NCBI RefSeq assembly: GCF_014635025.1
Contig: NZ_BMCE01000002.1
Span: 434,001 to 498,000 of the forward strand
Source of the DNA: Fictibacillus barbaricus
GTDB lineage: Bacteria; Bacillota; Bacilli; Bacillales; Fictibacillaceae
DNA: 64,000 nt
Direction: 5' to 3'
The translations under genes and the position numbers were made by a program. Below the pieces are notes generated by a model. The model was not told the DNA's origin and ran no database searches. It saw only the letters and a list, made by a program, of their open reading frames with translations. This document shows positions 54,820 to 62,998 of this stretch, piece by piece. The first letter of the stretch is position 1, and each line of letters opens with the position of its first letter.

Positions 54820-57228
54820 CTACATAAGTGTTTGGGCGTTTAAATCTCCCGTTATTTGAAGATCTTTAATGTCTTTATCTTTTTGGAAATGAGCGATGAT
54901 CTCTTCAAACCATACTCTTAGCTCTGGCTCATTTTTGTATTTTATCATGACCTGATAGCGATATCTATCCTTCACCCGCGCGATCGGCGAGGTTACAGGA
55001 CCTAGCAGAAGACTATCATGTGATAAGCGTTTTGATAAGTAGGTTGCTGCTTTATCACTCGCATCAACGACTTGCATCAAATCAGGATGACTGAACGTTA
55101 ATAATCCCAAATAGTAAAAAGGCGGGTATTGGTGCAGCTTTCTTGCTTGCATTTCATGATTATAGAAGGTGTGATAGTCATGTTTTGATGCAAGCTGAAT
55201 GCTGTAATGCTGTGTGTCATAGCCTTGAACAATTACCTTTCCTTCAAGTTCATGTCTTCCTGCCCGTCCGCTTACTTGTGTCAAGAGCTGGAACGTTTTC
55301 TCTGAAGCCCTGAAATCAGGTAGGTGAAGCATCGTATCAGCAGCCAGTACACCCACTAATGTTACCTTGGGAAAATCAAGTCCCTTTGCAATCATCTGGG
55401 TACCGAGCAGGATATCCGCTTCACCGTTCTCAAATGCAGTTAATAATTTTTCATGACTGCCTTTTTTTGAAGTCGTATCAACGTCCATCCTGATCACACG
55501 CGCTTCAGGCAAAACTTTAGCCAGTTCCTCCTCAACTTTTTGAGTGCCTGTTCCGAAAAAACGAATATGCTCTGAAGAACATGACGGACAGACTGAAGGA
55601 GTACCTTCTTTATAGCCGCAATAATGGCATTTTAATTCTCCGTATCTTTTATGAAAGGTTAATGAAATATCACAATGAGGACAGTGGGCTACATAACCAC
55701 AATCTCGGCACAATATAAAAGAAGCATATCCCCGCCGGTTCAGAAAGAGTACGGATTGTTCACCTTTTTCAAGACCAGTTTTTAATTTATCCATTAATTC
55801 TTTTGAAAACATGGAACGGTTACCGTTTTTCAATTCTTCTCTCATGTCAATTATCGTCACTTCTGGCATCGGATTGGAATGAACACGTTTTGCGAGTTCT
55901 GCTAGCTGATAACGTCCTTTTTGTGCTCTTGCATACGTCTCTAAAGCTGGTGTTGCACTCCCAAGTACGATAGGGCACGAGTGAAATTTCCCTCTCCAAA
56001 TCGCAACATCCCGTGCATGGTATCTTGGATGGTCTTCTTGTTTGTAACTCGTTTCGTGTTCTTCATCTATAATCACGATTCCTAAGTTTTGAAAAGGAGC
56101 AAATATGGCTGACCTTGCCCCAACAACAACCGAAACTTCTTTTCTAAGTATCTTTCGCCATTCATCATATTTCTCTCCGATTGATAACCCGCTGTGCAGC
56201 ACAGCAACAGCGCTCCCAAACCGCCCTTTAAAACGGTTCACCATCTGAGGTGTAAGTGATATCTCCGGAACGAGGACTATAGCTTCTTTCCCTTTATCAA
56301 GCACAGATTGAATGGATTGTAAATAGATCTCTGTCTTGCCGCTACCTGTTACACCGTGAAGAAGTACTGTTTGATGATTATTATTTTCAATAGAATGTAA
56401 GATGGGCTTTATCGCATTCTCTTGATTTTCCGTTAGTGGGAGAGGCTTTGATGGCTTCATCTTTCTTCCTTGAAACGGATCTCTATAAACCTCTTTTTCT
56501 TCAATATGAAGTATCCCTTTTTTAACAAGCGTTTGTGCTGTTGTATGAGAAGCACCTGTTTCTGTTAGAATTTCTTGCAGAGGATATTCTCCAGACGGTC
56601 TATTGACCAATTCTCTAAGCAGAGCTTTTTGCTTCTCTGCTTTCTTTTGATTTTGCTGAATAGTGTCTTTCGCTAAATCTTTACTAGCAAGCGAAACGAA
56701 TTTAACTCTCTTCTTGTTGGCTTTATTTTTCACTTTATAGACTACGTCCAGTACTCCTTCTTTTGCAAGGTTCTGCAGCGTCTTTAAAAGATGTGGGTTT
56801 TCATTGGTAATATCACTCACGTTTATTTCGTTGTTTGCTGAAAAGAGAGAAGCGATCGGATCTGTCAGCTTCTCGGGAACTAATACTTGGAATGCTTTTT
56901 CATAAGTCGCTTTCATTGCAGCAGGGAGCATGGCTTGATAGGCCGTTATATAAAAACTTAGTGTGTTTTCAGCAAGCCATCGTCCGAGCTCAATTAATTC
57001 GGAAGTCAGAACAGGAAGCGGATCGAGTATTTCTATTATGTTCTTCATTCCTTTAACAGTAGAATCCTCCTTAATTTCGAGGATGAAACCTTGCAGCTTC
57101 CTTGGTCCGAATGGAACGATAACCCGCATTCCAGGCTCTGCCCATCCTTCCAATTCTACAGGGATTCTATAGTCAAACGTTTTGTTCACACTGCCAGATG
57201 GAACATCGACAACGACAGCTGCTATCAT
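54820..57228 (-). CDS. priA: primosomal replication restart helicase PriA
   Basis: PriA recognises stalled forks and reloads the replicative helicase. The 802-residue protein has an N-terminal 3'-end-binding domain (DVPSGSVNKTFDYRIP), Walker A LLHGVTGSGKTEIYLQ near residue 290 and DEEHETSYKQ. A zinc-binding insert near 505-545 has paired cysteines (CRDCGYVAHCPHC, then CHYCGYKEGTPSVCPSC). QVSGRAGRHELEG is the last helicase motif. It overlaps coaBC by four bases. Confidence 0.97.
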   Translation of the reverse strand: MIAAVVVDVPSGSVNKTFDYRIPVELEGWAEPGMRVIVPFGPRKLQGFILEIKEDSTVKGMKNIIEILDPLPVLTSELIELGRWLAENTLSFYITAYQAMLPAAMKATYEKAFQVLVPEKLTDPIASLFSANNEINVSDITNENPHLLKTLQNLAKEGVLDVVYKVKNKANKKRVKFVSLASKDLAKDTIQQNQKKAEKQKALLRELVNRPSGEYPLQEILTETGASHTTAQTLVKKGILHIEEKEVYRDPFQGRKMKPSKPLPLTENQENAIKPILHSIENNNHQTVLLHGVTGSGKTEIYLQSIQSVLDKGKEAIVLVPEISLTPQMVNRFKGRFGSAVAVLHSGLSIGEKYDEWRKILRKEVSVVVGARSAIFAPFQNLGIVIIDEEHETSYKQEDHPRYHARDVAIWRGKFHSCPIVLGSATPALETYARAQKGRYQLAELAKRVHSNPMPEVTIIDMREELKNGNRSMFSKELMDKLKTGLEKGEQSVLFLNRRGYASFILCRDCGYVAHCPHCDISLTFHKRYGELKCHYCGYKEGTPSVCPSCSSEHIRFFGTGTQKVEEELAKVLPEARVIRMDVDTTSKKGSHEKLLTAFENGEADILLGTQMIAKGLDFPKVTLVGVLAADTMLHLPDFRASEKTFQLLTQVSGRAGRHELEGKVIVQGYDTQHYSIQLASKHDYHTFYNHEMQARKLHQYPPFYYLGLLTFSHPDLMQVVDASDKAATYLSKRLSHDSLLLGPVTSPIARVKDRYRYQVMIKYKNEPELRVWFEEIIAHFQKDKDIKDLQITGDLNAQTLM

Positions 57229-58433
57229 CGACCCATCAGTTCCAGCACTTCATTTAATATTTCTCTGGCCGCTTTCTCTTTTGAGAGAATAGGAAGAGGT
57301 TTCATTGAACCATCTCTTTTAATCATAACAATTTCATTCGTATCACTTCCAAAGCCGGATCCTTCTTTTGAAACATCGTTTCCAACAACCATATCAAGGT
57401 TCTTTCTCGCTAGTTTATCTTTTGCATAAGTTTCAAGATCTTCTGTTTCTGCTGCAAATCCAACTAATATTTGATGTTCCTTTCTCTCACCTAGAGCTTG
57501 TAAAATATCATCTGTTTTCTTAAGCTCAATCGTCCATGTATCATTTTTTTTCTTGAACTTATTTGCATGTACCGTAACAGGTGTATAATCAGCAACCGCT
57601 GCACATTTGATCACAACATCTTGTTGACTATAGTGAGATAAGGTTTTATCATACATTTCTTTAGCTGAAGTTACGTTTTCCACAAAGACTCCTTCAGGAA
57701 CCTGCAGCGAAGTTGGACCTGTTACTAATGTTACATCAGCTCCTAGTTTCTTAGCTGCAGAGGCAATAGCGTAGCCCATTTTACCAGAAGAGTGATTTGT
57801 AAAATAACGGACCGGGTCTAATTCTTCTCGTGTTGGTCCGGCAGTCACCAGTACTCTTTTTCCTTTAAACGGTTCTTTTATTTCGTTATTTTTTTCATTA
57901 AAATAATCATGAACGGACTCTATTAATTCTTCAGGCTCAGCTAGTCTTCCTTTACCAATCCATCCGCATGCAAGAAGTCCCTCATTAGGTTCAATAAAAC
58001 GGCAGCCATATGCGGCAAGTGTTTCCATGTTTTTCTTCACAGCTGGATGATTAAACATGTTTACATTCATTGCAGGTGCAATCAGCACATCTGCTTTTGT
58101 AGCAAGTAAAGTCGTAGTAAGCATATCGTCTGCTATTCCGTTTGCTAGTTTTCCGATAACGTTAGCCGTTGCAGGTGCAATCAAAACCAGATCTGCCCAG
58201 TCTGCTAGATCGATATGACTAACTACTGAAGGCTCTTTTTCTTCAAACGTATCTGTATATACTTCTTGGCGTGTCAGCGTTTGAAAGGTAAGTGGTGTAA
58301 TGAATTTTTGAGCAGAATGTGTGAGTATCACTCTTACTTCATATCCGCTTTGGTATAATCTGCTTGCTACAGTTGCTGCCTTGTATGCAGCGATTCCGCC
58401 TGATACAGCAAGCAATACTTTTTTCTTTTCCAT
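57225..58433 (-). CDS. coaBC: bifunctional CoaBC: phosphopantothenoylcysteine decarboxylase and synthetase
   Basis: CoaBC makes 4'-phosphopantetheine from phosphopantothenate and cysteine on the way to CoA. From the ATG at 58433 (AAAGGGG site) it is 402 residues. The FMN-dependent CoaC half has AVSGGIAAYKAATVASRLY and the PAMNVNMFNHPAV block. The CoaB half (from ~190) has VLVTAGPTREELDPVRYFTN and the catalytic Lys region in KKNDTWTIELKKTDDIL. A longer in-frame extension of 36 residues lacks a site. Confidence 0.97.
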   Translation of the reverse strand: MEKKKVLLAVSGGIAAYKAATVASRLYQSGYEVRVILTHSAQKFITPLTFQTLTRQEVYTDTFEEKEPSVVSHIDLADWADLVLIAPATANVIGKLANGIADDMLTTTLLATKADVLIAPAMNVNMFNHPAVKKNMETLAAYGCRFIEPNEGLLACGWIGKGRLAEPEELIESVHDYFNEKNNEIKEPFKGKRVLVTAGPTREELDPVRYFTNHSSGKMGYAIASAAKKLGADVTLVTGPTSLQVPEGVFVENVTSAKEMYDKTLSHYSQQDVVIKCAAVADYTPVTVHANKFKKKNDTWTIELKKTDDILQALGERKEHQILVGFAAETEDLETYAKDKLARKNLDMVVGNDVSKEGSGFGSDTNEIVMIKRDGSMKPLPILSKEKAAREILNEVLELMGR

Positions 58434-58577
58434 AATAAACCCCTTTCGCCGCTCTTCTCTTTTGCATTTCACATCTATTTTACAGCATTTATATGTATTA
58501 AAAAAATTTATCGAAAGAAACAAAGAACAAAAAAATAACAACCTTTTATCAAGGTTGCATATTTTTTCGATTTTCTA

Positions 58578-58784
58578 TTAATCTTCAGGTGTTTCTCCAA
58601 CTTTTGTTAACACACCAGATTGAATTTCTTCAAGTGCTTTCCCCACGAACTTGTGTGACACAGGTTTAGCTATCTGCTGGTTGTCATACTTTTGAATCTC
58701 TCTTGCACGCTTAGAGCTAAGAGTTACTAATGAATATTTTGAATCTATTTTTTCCATAAGAGAATCAATGGATGGATATAGCAT
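58578..58784 (-). CDS. rpoZ: RNA polymerase omega subunit
   Basis: Omega stabilises the beta' subunit. The 68-residue protein begins [20 protein letters not shown] and contains the conserved [11 protein letters not shown] and [18 protein letters not shown] segments. It lies directly after gmk (stop and start share bases) and is followed by a 140-base gap before coaBC with no obvious terminator. Confidence 0.97.
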   Translation of the reverse strand: MLYPSIDSLMEKIDSKYSLVTLSSKRAREIQKYDNQQIAKPVSHKFVGKALEEIQSGVLTKVGETPED

Positions 58785-59401
58785 TATTTGTCATCTCCTA
58801 AAATTTTTTCGTATTTTGGACGAACTCTGTCTACCCGGCAATGTTCTGTTGTAATGATCGCTTTAATTCGATTACAGGCAGATTCAATCTGATCATTTAC
58901 GACAGAATAGTCATAATGCTTCATGAGTTCTATTTCTTCTTTGGCAACAGACATACGGTTGTTGATTAAATCTTCCGTTTCTGTGCCGCGTCCAACAATA
59001 CGACTTCTTAATTCATCCAGGCTTGGTGGTGTTAAAAAGATAAAGACCCCTTCTGGAAAAATATTTTTTACTTGAAGTGCACCTTGAACTTCAATTTCTA
59101 AAATTACGTCTTTGCCTTCATCAAGTGTTCGGTTTACATAATCGATCGGCGTCCCGTAATAGTTGCCTACATATTCTGCCCACTCGAGCAATTCTTTGTT
59201 CTCAATCATGTTAAGGAACTCTTCTTTTGTCTTAAAGAAGTATTCTACCCCATGCCGTTCGCCTTCACGCGGCTTTCTTGTCGTTGCTGAAACGGAGTAT
59301 TGAATGTCCAGCTTTTGTTCACGAAGCGCTTTACAAACAGTTCCTTTTCCAACACCCGACGGACCGGAAAGTACAAACAGAATGCCTCTTTCTTTTTCCA
59401 T
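58784..59401 (-). CDS. gmk: guanylate kinase
   Basis: Gmk phosphorylates GMP to GDP, feeding GTP and hence CodY and (p)ppGpp signalling. The 205-residue protein has the P-loop [16 protein letters not shown] at residues ~9-24, [17 protein letters not shown] for GMP binding, and [16 protein letters not shown] chose the ATG at 59401, six bases after GGAGG. The GTG four codons upstream is inside that site. It is 15 bases past remA. Confidence 0.98.
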   Translation of the reverse strand: MEKERGILFVLSGPSGVGKGTVCKALREQKLDIQYSVSATTRKPREGERHGVEYFFKTKEEFLNMIENKELLEWAEYVGNYYGTPIDYVNRTLDEGKDVILEIEVQGALQVKNIFPEGVFIFLTPPSLDELRSRIVGRGTETEDLINNRMSVAKEEIELMKHYDYSVVNDQIESACNRIKAIITTEHCRVDRVRPKYEKILGDDK

Positions 59402-59416
59402 AAAAACCTCCACAAC

Positions 59417-59674
59417 CTAACTTTCTTCTGAGCCCTCATCAACCGACATCAGTCTGTGAGCTACAGTTTCTGGCTGTACAGCTGACAAAATGACATGATC
59501 ACTGTCAGTCACAACAACCGCTCTCGTTCTGCGGCCATATGTAGCATCAATCAACATGTTCTTTTCTCGTGCAACCGTGATTAATCGTTTGATCGGTGCA
59601 GATTCTGGACTGACTACCGCAATGATTCGGTGAGCAGCAACAATATTTCCGTACCCAATATTAATTAATTTCAT
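59417..59674 (-). CDS. remA: extracellular matrix regulator RemA (YlzA)
   Basis: RemA is a small DNA-binding protein that activates biofilm matrix genes and osmoprotection genes in B. subtilis. The 85-residue product has [28 protein letters not shown] and the highly conserved [15 protein letters not shown] and [17 protein letters not shown] blocks. It lies directly before gmk. A promoter is visible upstream. In B. subtilis yloC precedes it, but not here. Confidence 0.97.
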   Translation of the reverse strand: MKLINIGYGNIVAAHRIIAVVSPESAPIKRLITVAREKNMLIDATYGRRTRAVVVTDSDHVILSAVQPETVAHRLMSVDEGSEES

Positions 59675-59772
59675 CTCTAAACGCCCCTAACCTGCTACTA
59701 TTCTAGCCAAATGGAATAACGGGTCATACGCTACTTGTACGATATTGTGAAAAACTGTACACATGTTCCTAT

Positions 59773-59801
59773 ATTTTAGCATACAAATCCTGAAATCTAA
59801 A
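59773..59801 (-). promoter_or_regulatory. extended -10 sigma-A promoter for remA-gmk-rpoZ
   Basis: On the minus strand TTTAGA (59796-59801), 17 bases, TAAAAT (59773-59778), with ATGC immediately before the -10 (extended TGn). It is the only good promoter between the yloB terminator and remA. Confidence 0.6.
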
Positions 59802-59890
59802 CTAATTTCGCTTATTTGCGGAAATATCGTGATCTATCTTCGGCGAATGAATAGAAAAGAGTGTGAATGCAATTCTACGTGTACGTATGA

Positions 59891-60140
59891 AAATCTCTCG
59901 TTGCACTCGTAAATCTCTCGTTGCGCTCGTAAATCTCTCGTTGCGCTCATAAATCTTTCGTTGCGCTCGTAAATCTCTCGTTGCGCTCGTAAATCTCTTG
60001 TTGCGCTCGTAAATCTCTCGTTGCGCTCATAAATCTCTCGTTGCGCTCATAAATCTCTCGTTGCGCTCGTAAATCTCTCGTTGCGCTCGTAAATCTCTCG
60101 TTGCGCTCGTAAATCTCTCGTTGCGCTCGTAAATCTCTCG
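59891..60140. repeat. 20-bp tandem array, about 12.5 units
   Basis: Twelve consecutive 20-base units of AAATCTCTCGTTGCGCTCGT start at 59891 and repeat without a single length change up to 60130, then a half unit. Variation is limited to a few substitutions (GCACTC in unit 1, CTTTCG in unit 4, CTCTTG in unit 6, and CAT for CGT at several joints). There are no distinct spacers, so it is not a CRISPR. It lies in the gap between yloB and the remA promoter, where B. subtilis has yloC. Confidence 0.95.
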
Positions 60141-60146
60141 TAAATC

Positions 60147-60170
60147 AGCAAATTTTTAACAAAATTTGCT
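60147..60170. repeat. AT-rich perfect inverted repeat next to the 20-bp array
   Basis: AGCAAATTTT and AAAATTTGCT form a perfect ten-base inverted repeat around TAAC. It abuts the right end of the 20-bp array. It has no T-tract on either side strong enough to call a terminator and could be a protein-binding palindrome. Confidence 0.5.
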
Positions 60171-60189
60171 CGTTTTCAACAAAAAACAA

Positions 60190-60222
60190 AAGAAGCTGGC
60201 CCTAATATTATTAGAGCCAGCT
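60190..60222 (-). terminator. intrinsic terminator after yloB
   Basis: On the minus strand AGCTGGC and CTAAT pair with ATTAG and GCCAGCT (one mismatch, three-base loop), followed by TCTTTTGTTTTTT. It lies six bases past the ATPase stop codon. Confidence 0.9.
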
Positions 60223-60228
60223 CTTATT

Positions 60229-62901
60229 TTATCGTGTTTCTCTTTTAAACAGCTGAAAACCTGCTAAAGCAAATGTTGGTATAGATGCCATACCCATTAC
60301 GAGAAGCCATTGTCTTAATGAAAGCGGAACAGTATGGAAAATATCCTGCAGGGGCTGTACATACATAACAACGAGCAATAATAGAATGGATGAGATTACT
60401 GCCAGCACAAGGTATCCGTTCTGGAACGGATTTCTGTGGAAGACGGAACGTTCACTTCTGCAATCAAACACGTGAATCAACTGGGCCATAACAAGAGTCG
60501 CAAAGGCAACAGACTGGGCCACAATCAATTGATCCGGATTTTCTTTTAACGTTACCCAAAACGCTAATATCGTGGCTGCACCGATTAAGAATCCGCGAGA
60601 AACGATCTTCCAGCCAAGTCCTCTAGAAAAGACTCCTTCTTTTGCTTGTCGAGGTTTTCTTCTCATCACATCTTCTTCGGCTTGATCGACCCCTAAAGCC
60701 ATTGCCGGCAGACCATCTGTTACAAGGTTTACCCATAAAATCTGAATCGGCACTAAAGGAAGCGGCAATCCCATGATCATCGCAAACAGCATGACCAATA
60801 TTTCACCTACATTTGATGCCAGAAGATAACGAATAAACTTTCTGATGTTTTCATAGATGTTTCTTCCTTCTTCAATCGCAGAACGGATCGTAGCAAAATT
60901 GTCGTCTCCTAATACTAAAGATGAAGCTTCCTTTGCCACATCCGTTCCGGTTATCCCCATCGCAATCCCAATGTTGGCTGACTTTATGGCAGGCGCATCA
61001 TTTACTCCGTCACCTGTCATTGCTACAACATGGCCTTTACGCTGTAAGGACTTTACAATCTTTAATTTATGCTCTGGCGAAACCCTCGCATATACGTAAA
61101 CATTTTCAGTTACTTTGTCCAATTCTTCATCGTTAAGCTGAGCAAGTTCAGCACCTTCCATTACTCTACCGCCAGCAGGAAGCATGTTCAATTTCTTTGC
61201 GATGCTCGCAGCTGTCACTACATGGTCACCTGTAATCATAACGGTTTTGATACCGGCAGTATGGCAATCTCTTATACTTTGTTCAACCTCAGGACGAGGC
61301 GGATCCATCATACCTTGCAGACCTACAAAAGTGAGGCTTCTTTCAGCAAATGATGCTTGAGCGAAATTTTCCCCATCTTTTAATGGCCTTATCGCAACCG
61401 CAATCGTTCTTAGCGCCTGACTTCCAAGAGCGTAGATCGCTTCTTTAATTCTTTCTTTATGTGCTTGTTTGATTAATTGCCTTTTGTCATCCCATACAAT
61501 ATAGTCACTTTTTTCGAGCAGAACATCTGGAGCACCCTTAACAACGAGCATCTGGTTTCCATCCGTATCACGTACAATAACACTCATCATCTTTCTAGTA
61601 GAATCAAATGGGAACTCCTGCTGAATAGTAAACTGTTCACTAAGCGACTCTTTTGTGATCCCCGCTTTATATGCACTAACAAGTAACGCCGTCTCAGTTG
61701 GGTCACCGATTTCCAGAAGAGAACCTTTCTTTTCTTCTTCTAAAGAAGCATTGTTGCAAAGTGCAGCGTATGCCAACACTTCTGTTAATTTATCTTCGCG
61801 TTTATCACTCTCTTTAATTCCAGCTCCAACCACTTCAAATCCATCTTCACCGACTGTCCATTGTCTGCCTTGTGACCAAACACGAGTTACAGTCATTTTG
61901 TTTTGAGTTAGAGTACCTGTTTTATCAGAACAGATTACCGTAGCACAACCGAGCGTTTCAACTGAAGGAAGCTTACGGACGATAGCGCTTTTCTTAATCA
62001 TCTTTTGAACACCTAGTGCCAGGGCGATCGTAACAATAGCCGGAAGGCCCTCTGGAATAGCTGCTACGGCTAGTGACACACCTGCTAAGATCATGCTGTA
62101 TAGATCATGCCCTTGCATAACACCTGCTAGTACGACAAGAACCGTTAACAAGAGTGCAAGAGCGATTAAGATTTTCCCAAGTTGTTCAAGCTTCATCTGA
62201 AGAGGTGTAGCTATGTTTTCGGCTGTTTGAATCAAGTGTGCGATCTTACCCATCTCTGTTTTCATACCGGTTGCTACAACGATTCCTTGTCCCGTTCCTC
62301 TTGTGACCATCGTTCCCATGAACGCCATGTTCTCCTGATCACCAAGATTAAGTTCATCGGCAGAAATAAGATTGTTATGCTTTTGTGCAGGAACAGATTC
62401 CCCTGTTAGTGCTGACTCCTCAATCTGCAGTCCTGATGTTTTTAAAAGCCTTATATCAGCTCCAACCCTGTCACCGCTTTTTACTTTAATGACATCTCCT
62501 GTTACAACATCTTTGGCTGCGATCGAAACCCACTTACCTTCTCTTAAAACTTGGGCAGTCGGTGCAGAGAGCTCTTTTAACGAGGCAAGTGATCTTTCCG
62601 CTTTTCTCTCTTGAATAAACCCTAGAATTCCATTCATCACCACGATCAAGATGATGGCGATCGCGTCTAGATATTCTCCAAGAAAACCCGATAGTAATGT
62701 AGCAGCCAGCAAAACAAGAACCATAAAGTCCTTAAATTGTGCTAGGAACATCAGAATAGCAGACTGCTTTTTCCCTTCTTCTAATTGGTTCGGTCCATCT
62801 AGCTTTAATCGCCTTTCTTGCTCACTTTTCGAAAGACCTTCATCCATCCTGCTGTTCAGTATGGATTCAATTTCGTCTTGCGGCAGCTGATACCAATTCA
62901 T
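60229..62901 (-). CDS. yloB: calcium-transporting P-type ATPase (YloB)
   Basis: A P2A-type SERCA-like pump that exports Ca2+ from the cytoplasm. The 890-residue protein has an N-terminal cation ATPase domain, TGES in EESALTGESVPAQKH, M4 with AAIPEGLPAIVTIALALG (the Ca2+-site PEGL), the phosphorylation motif CSDKTGTLTQNKMT near residue 330, and TGDGVNDAPAIKSANIG in the hinge. About ten transmembrane segments are visible. I chose the ATG at 62901 with GAGGTG seven bases upstream. Length equals B. subtilis YloB. It diverges from rqcH. Confidence 0.95.
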   Translation of the reverse strand: MNWYQLPQDEIESILNSRMDEGLSKSEQERRLKLDGPNQLEEGKKQSAILMFLAQFKDFMVLVLLAATLLSGFLGEYLDAIAIILIVVMNGILGFIQERKAERSLASLKELSAPTAQVLREGKWVSIAAKDVVTGDVIKVKSGDRVGADIRLLKTSGLQIEESALTGESVPAQKHNNLISADELNLGDQENMAFMGTMVTRGTGQGIVVATGMKTEMGKIAHLIQTAENIATPLQMKLEQLGKILIALALLLTVLVVLAGVMQGHDLYSMILAGVSLAVAAIPEGLPAIVTIALALGVQKMIKKSAIVRKLPSVETLGCATVICSDKTGTLTQNKMTVTRVWSQGRQWTVGEDGFEVVGAGIKESDKREDKLTEVLAYAALCNNASLEEEKKGSLLEIGDPTETALLVSAYKAGITKESLSEQFTIQQEFPFDSTRKMMSVIVRDTDGNQMLVVKGAPDVLLEKSDYIVWDDKRQLIKQAHKERIKEAIYALGSQALRTIAVAIRPLKDGENFAQASFAERSLTFVGLQGMMDPPRPEVEQSIRDCHTAGIKTVMITGDHVVTAASIAKKLNMLPAGGRVMEGAELAQLNDEELDKVTENVYVYARVSPEHKLKIVKSLQRKGHVVAMTGDGVNDAPAIKSANIGIAMGITGTDVAKEASSLVLGDDNFATIRSAIEEGRNIYENIRKFIRYLLASNVGEILVMLFAMIMGLPLPLVPIQILWVNLVTDGLPAMALGVDQAEEDVMRRKPRQAKEGVFSRGLGWKIVSRGFLIGAATILAFWVTLKENPDQLIVAQSVAFATLVMAQLIHVFDCRSERSVFHRNPFQNGYLVLAVISSILLLLVVMYVQPLQDIFHTVPLSLRQWLLVMGMASIPTFALAGFQLFKRETR

Positions 62902-62960
62902 AGCTTCCACCTCTGATAAGATTAGTTAATGCCATTTATATGCAGGCATGTCCGCAAAAA

Positions 62961-62969
62961 TGCTATACT
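62961..62969 (+). promoter_or_regulatory. extended -10 promoter element for rqcH
   Basis: TGCTATACT (62961-62969) is an extended -10. No good -35 is present 17 bases upstream. It lies ~30 bases before the rqcH start codon in the 97-base divergent gap. I could not find a convincing promoter for yloB on the other strand. Confidence 0.45.
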
Positions 62970-62998
62970 ATGAATCAGAAATAAGAGGTGAACCAAAC

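Noticed and set aside
59891-60140. CRISPR array or repeat protein gene
   Set aside because: Units have no distinct spacers, no cas genes are near, and the stop-free minus strand has no start codon or ribosome binding site.
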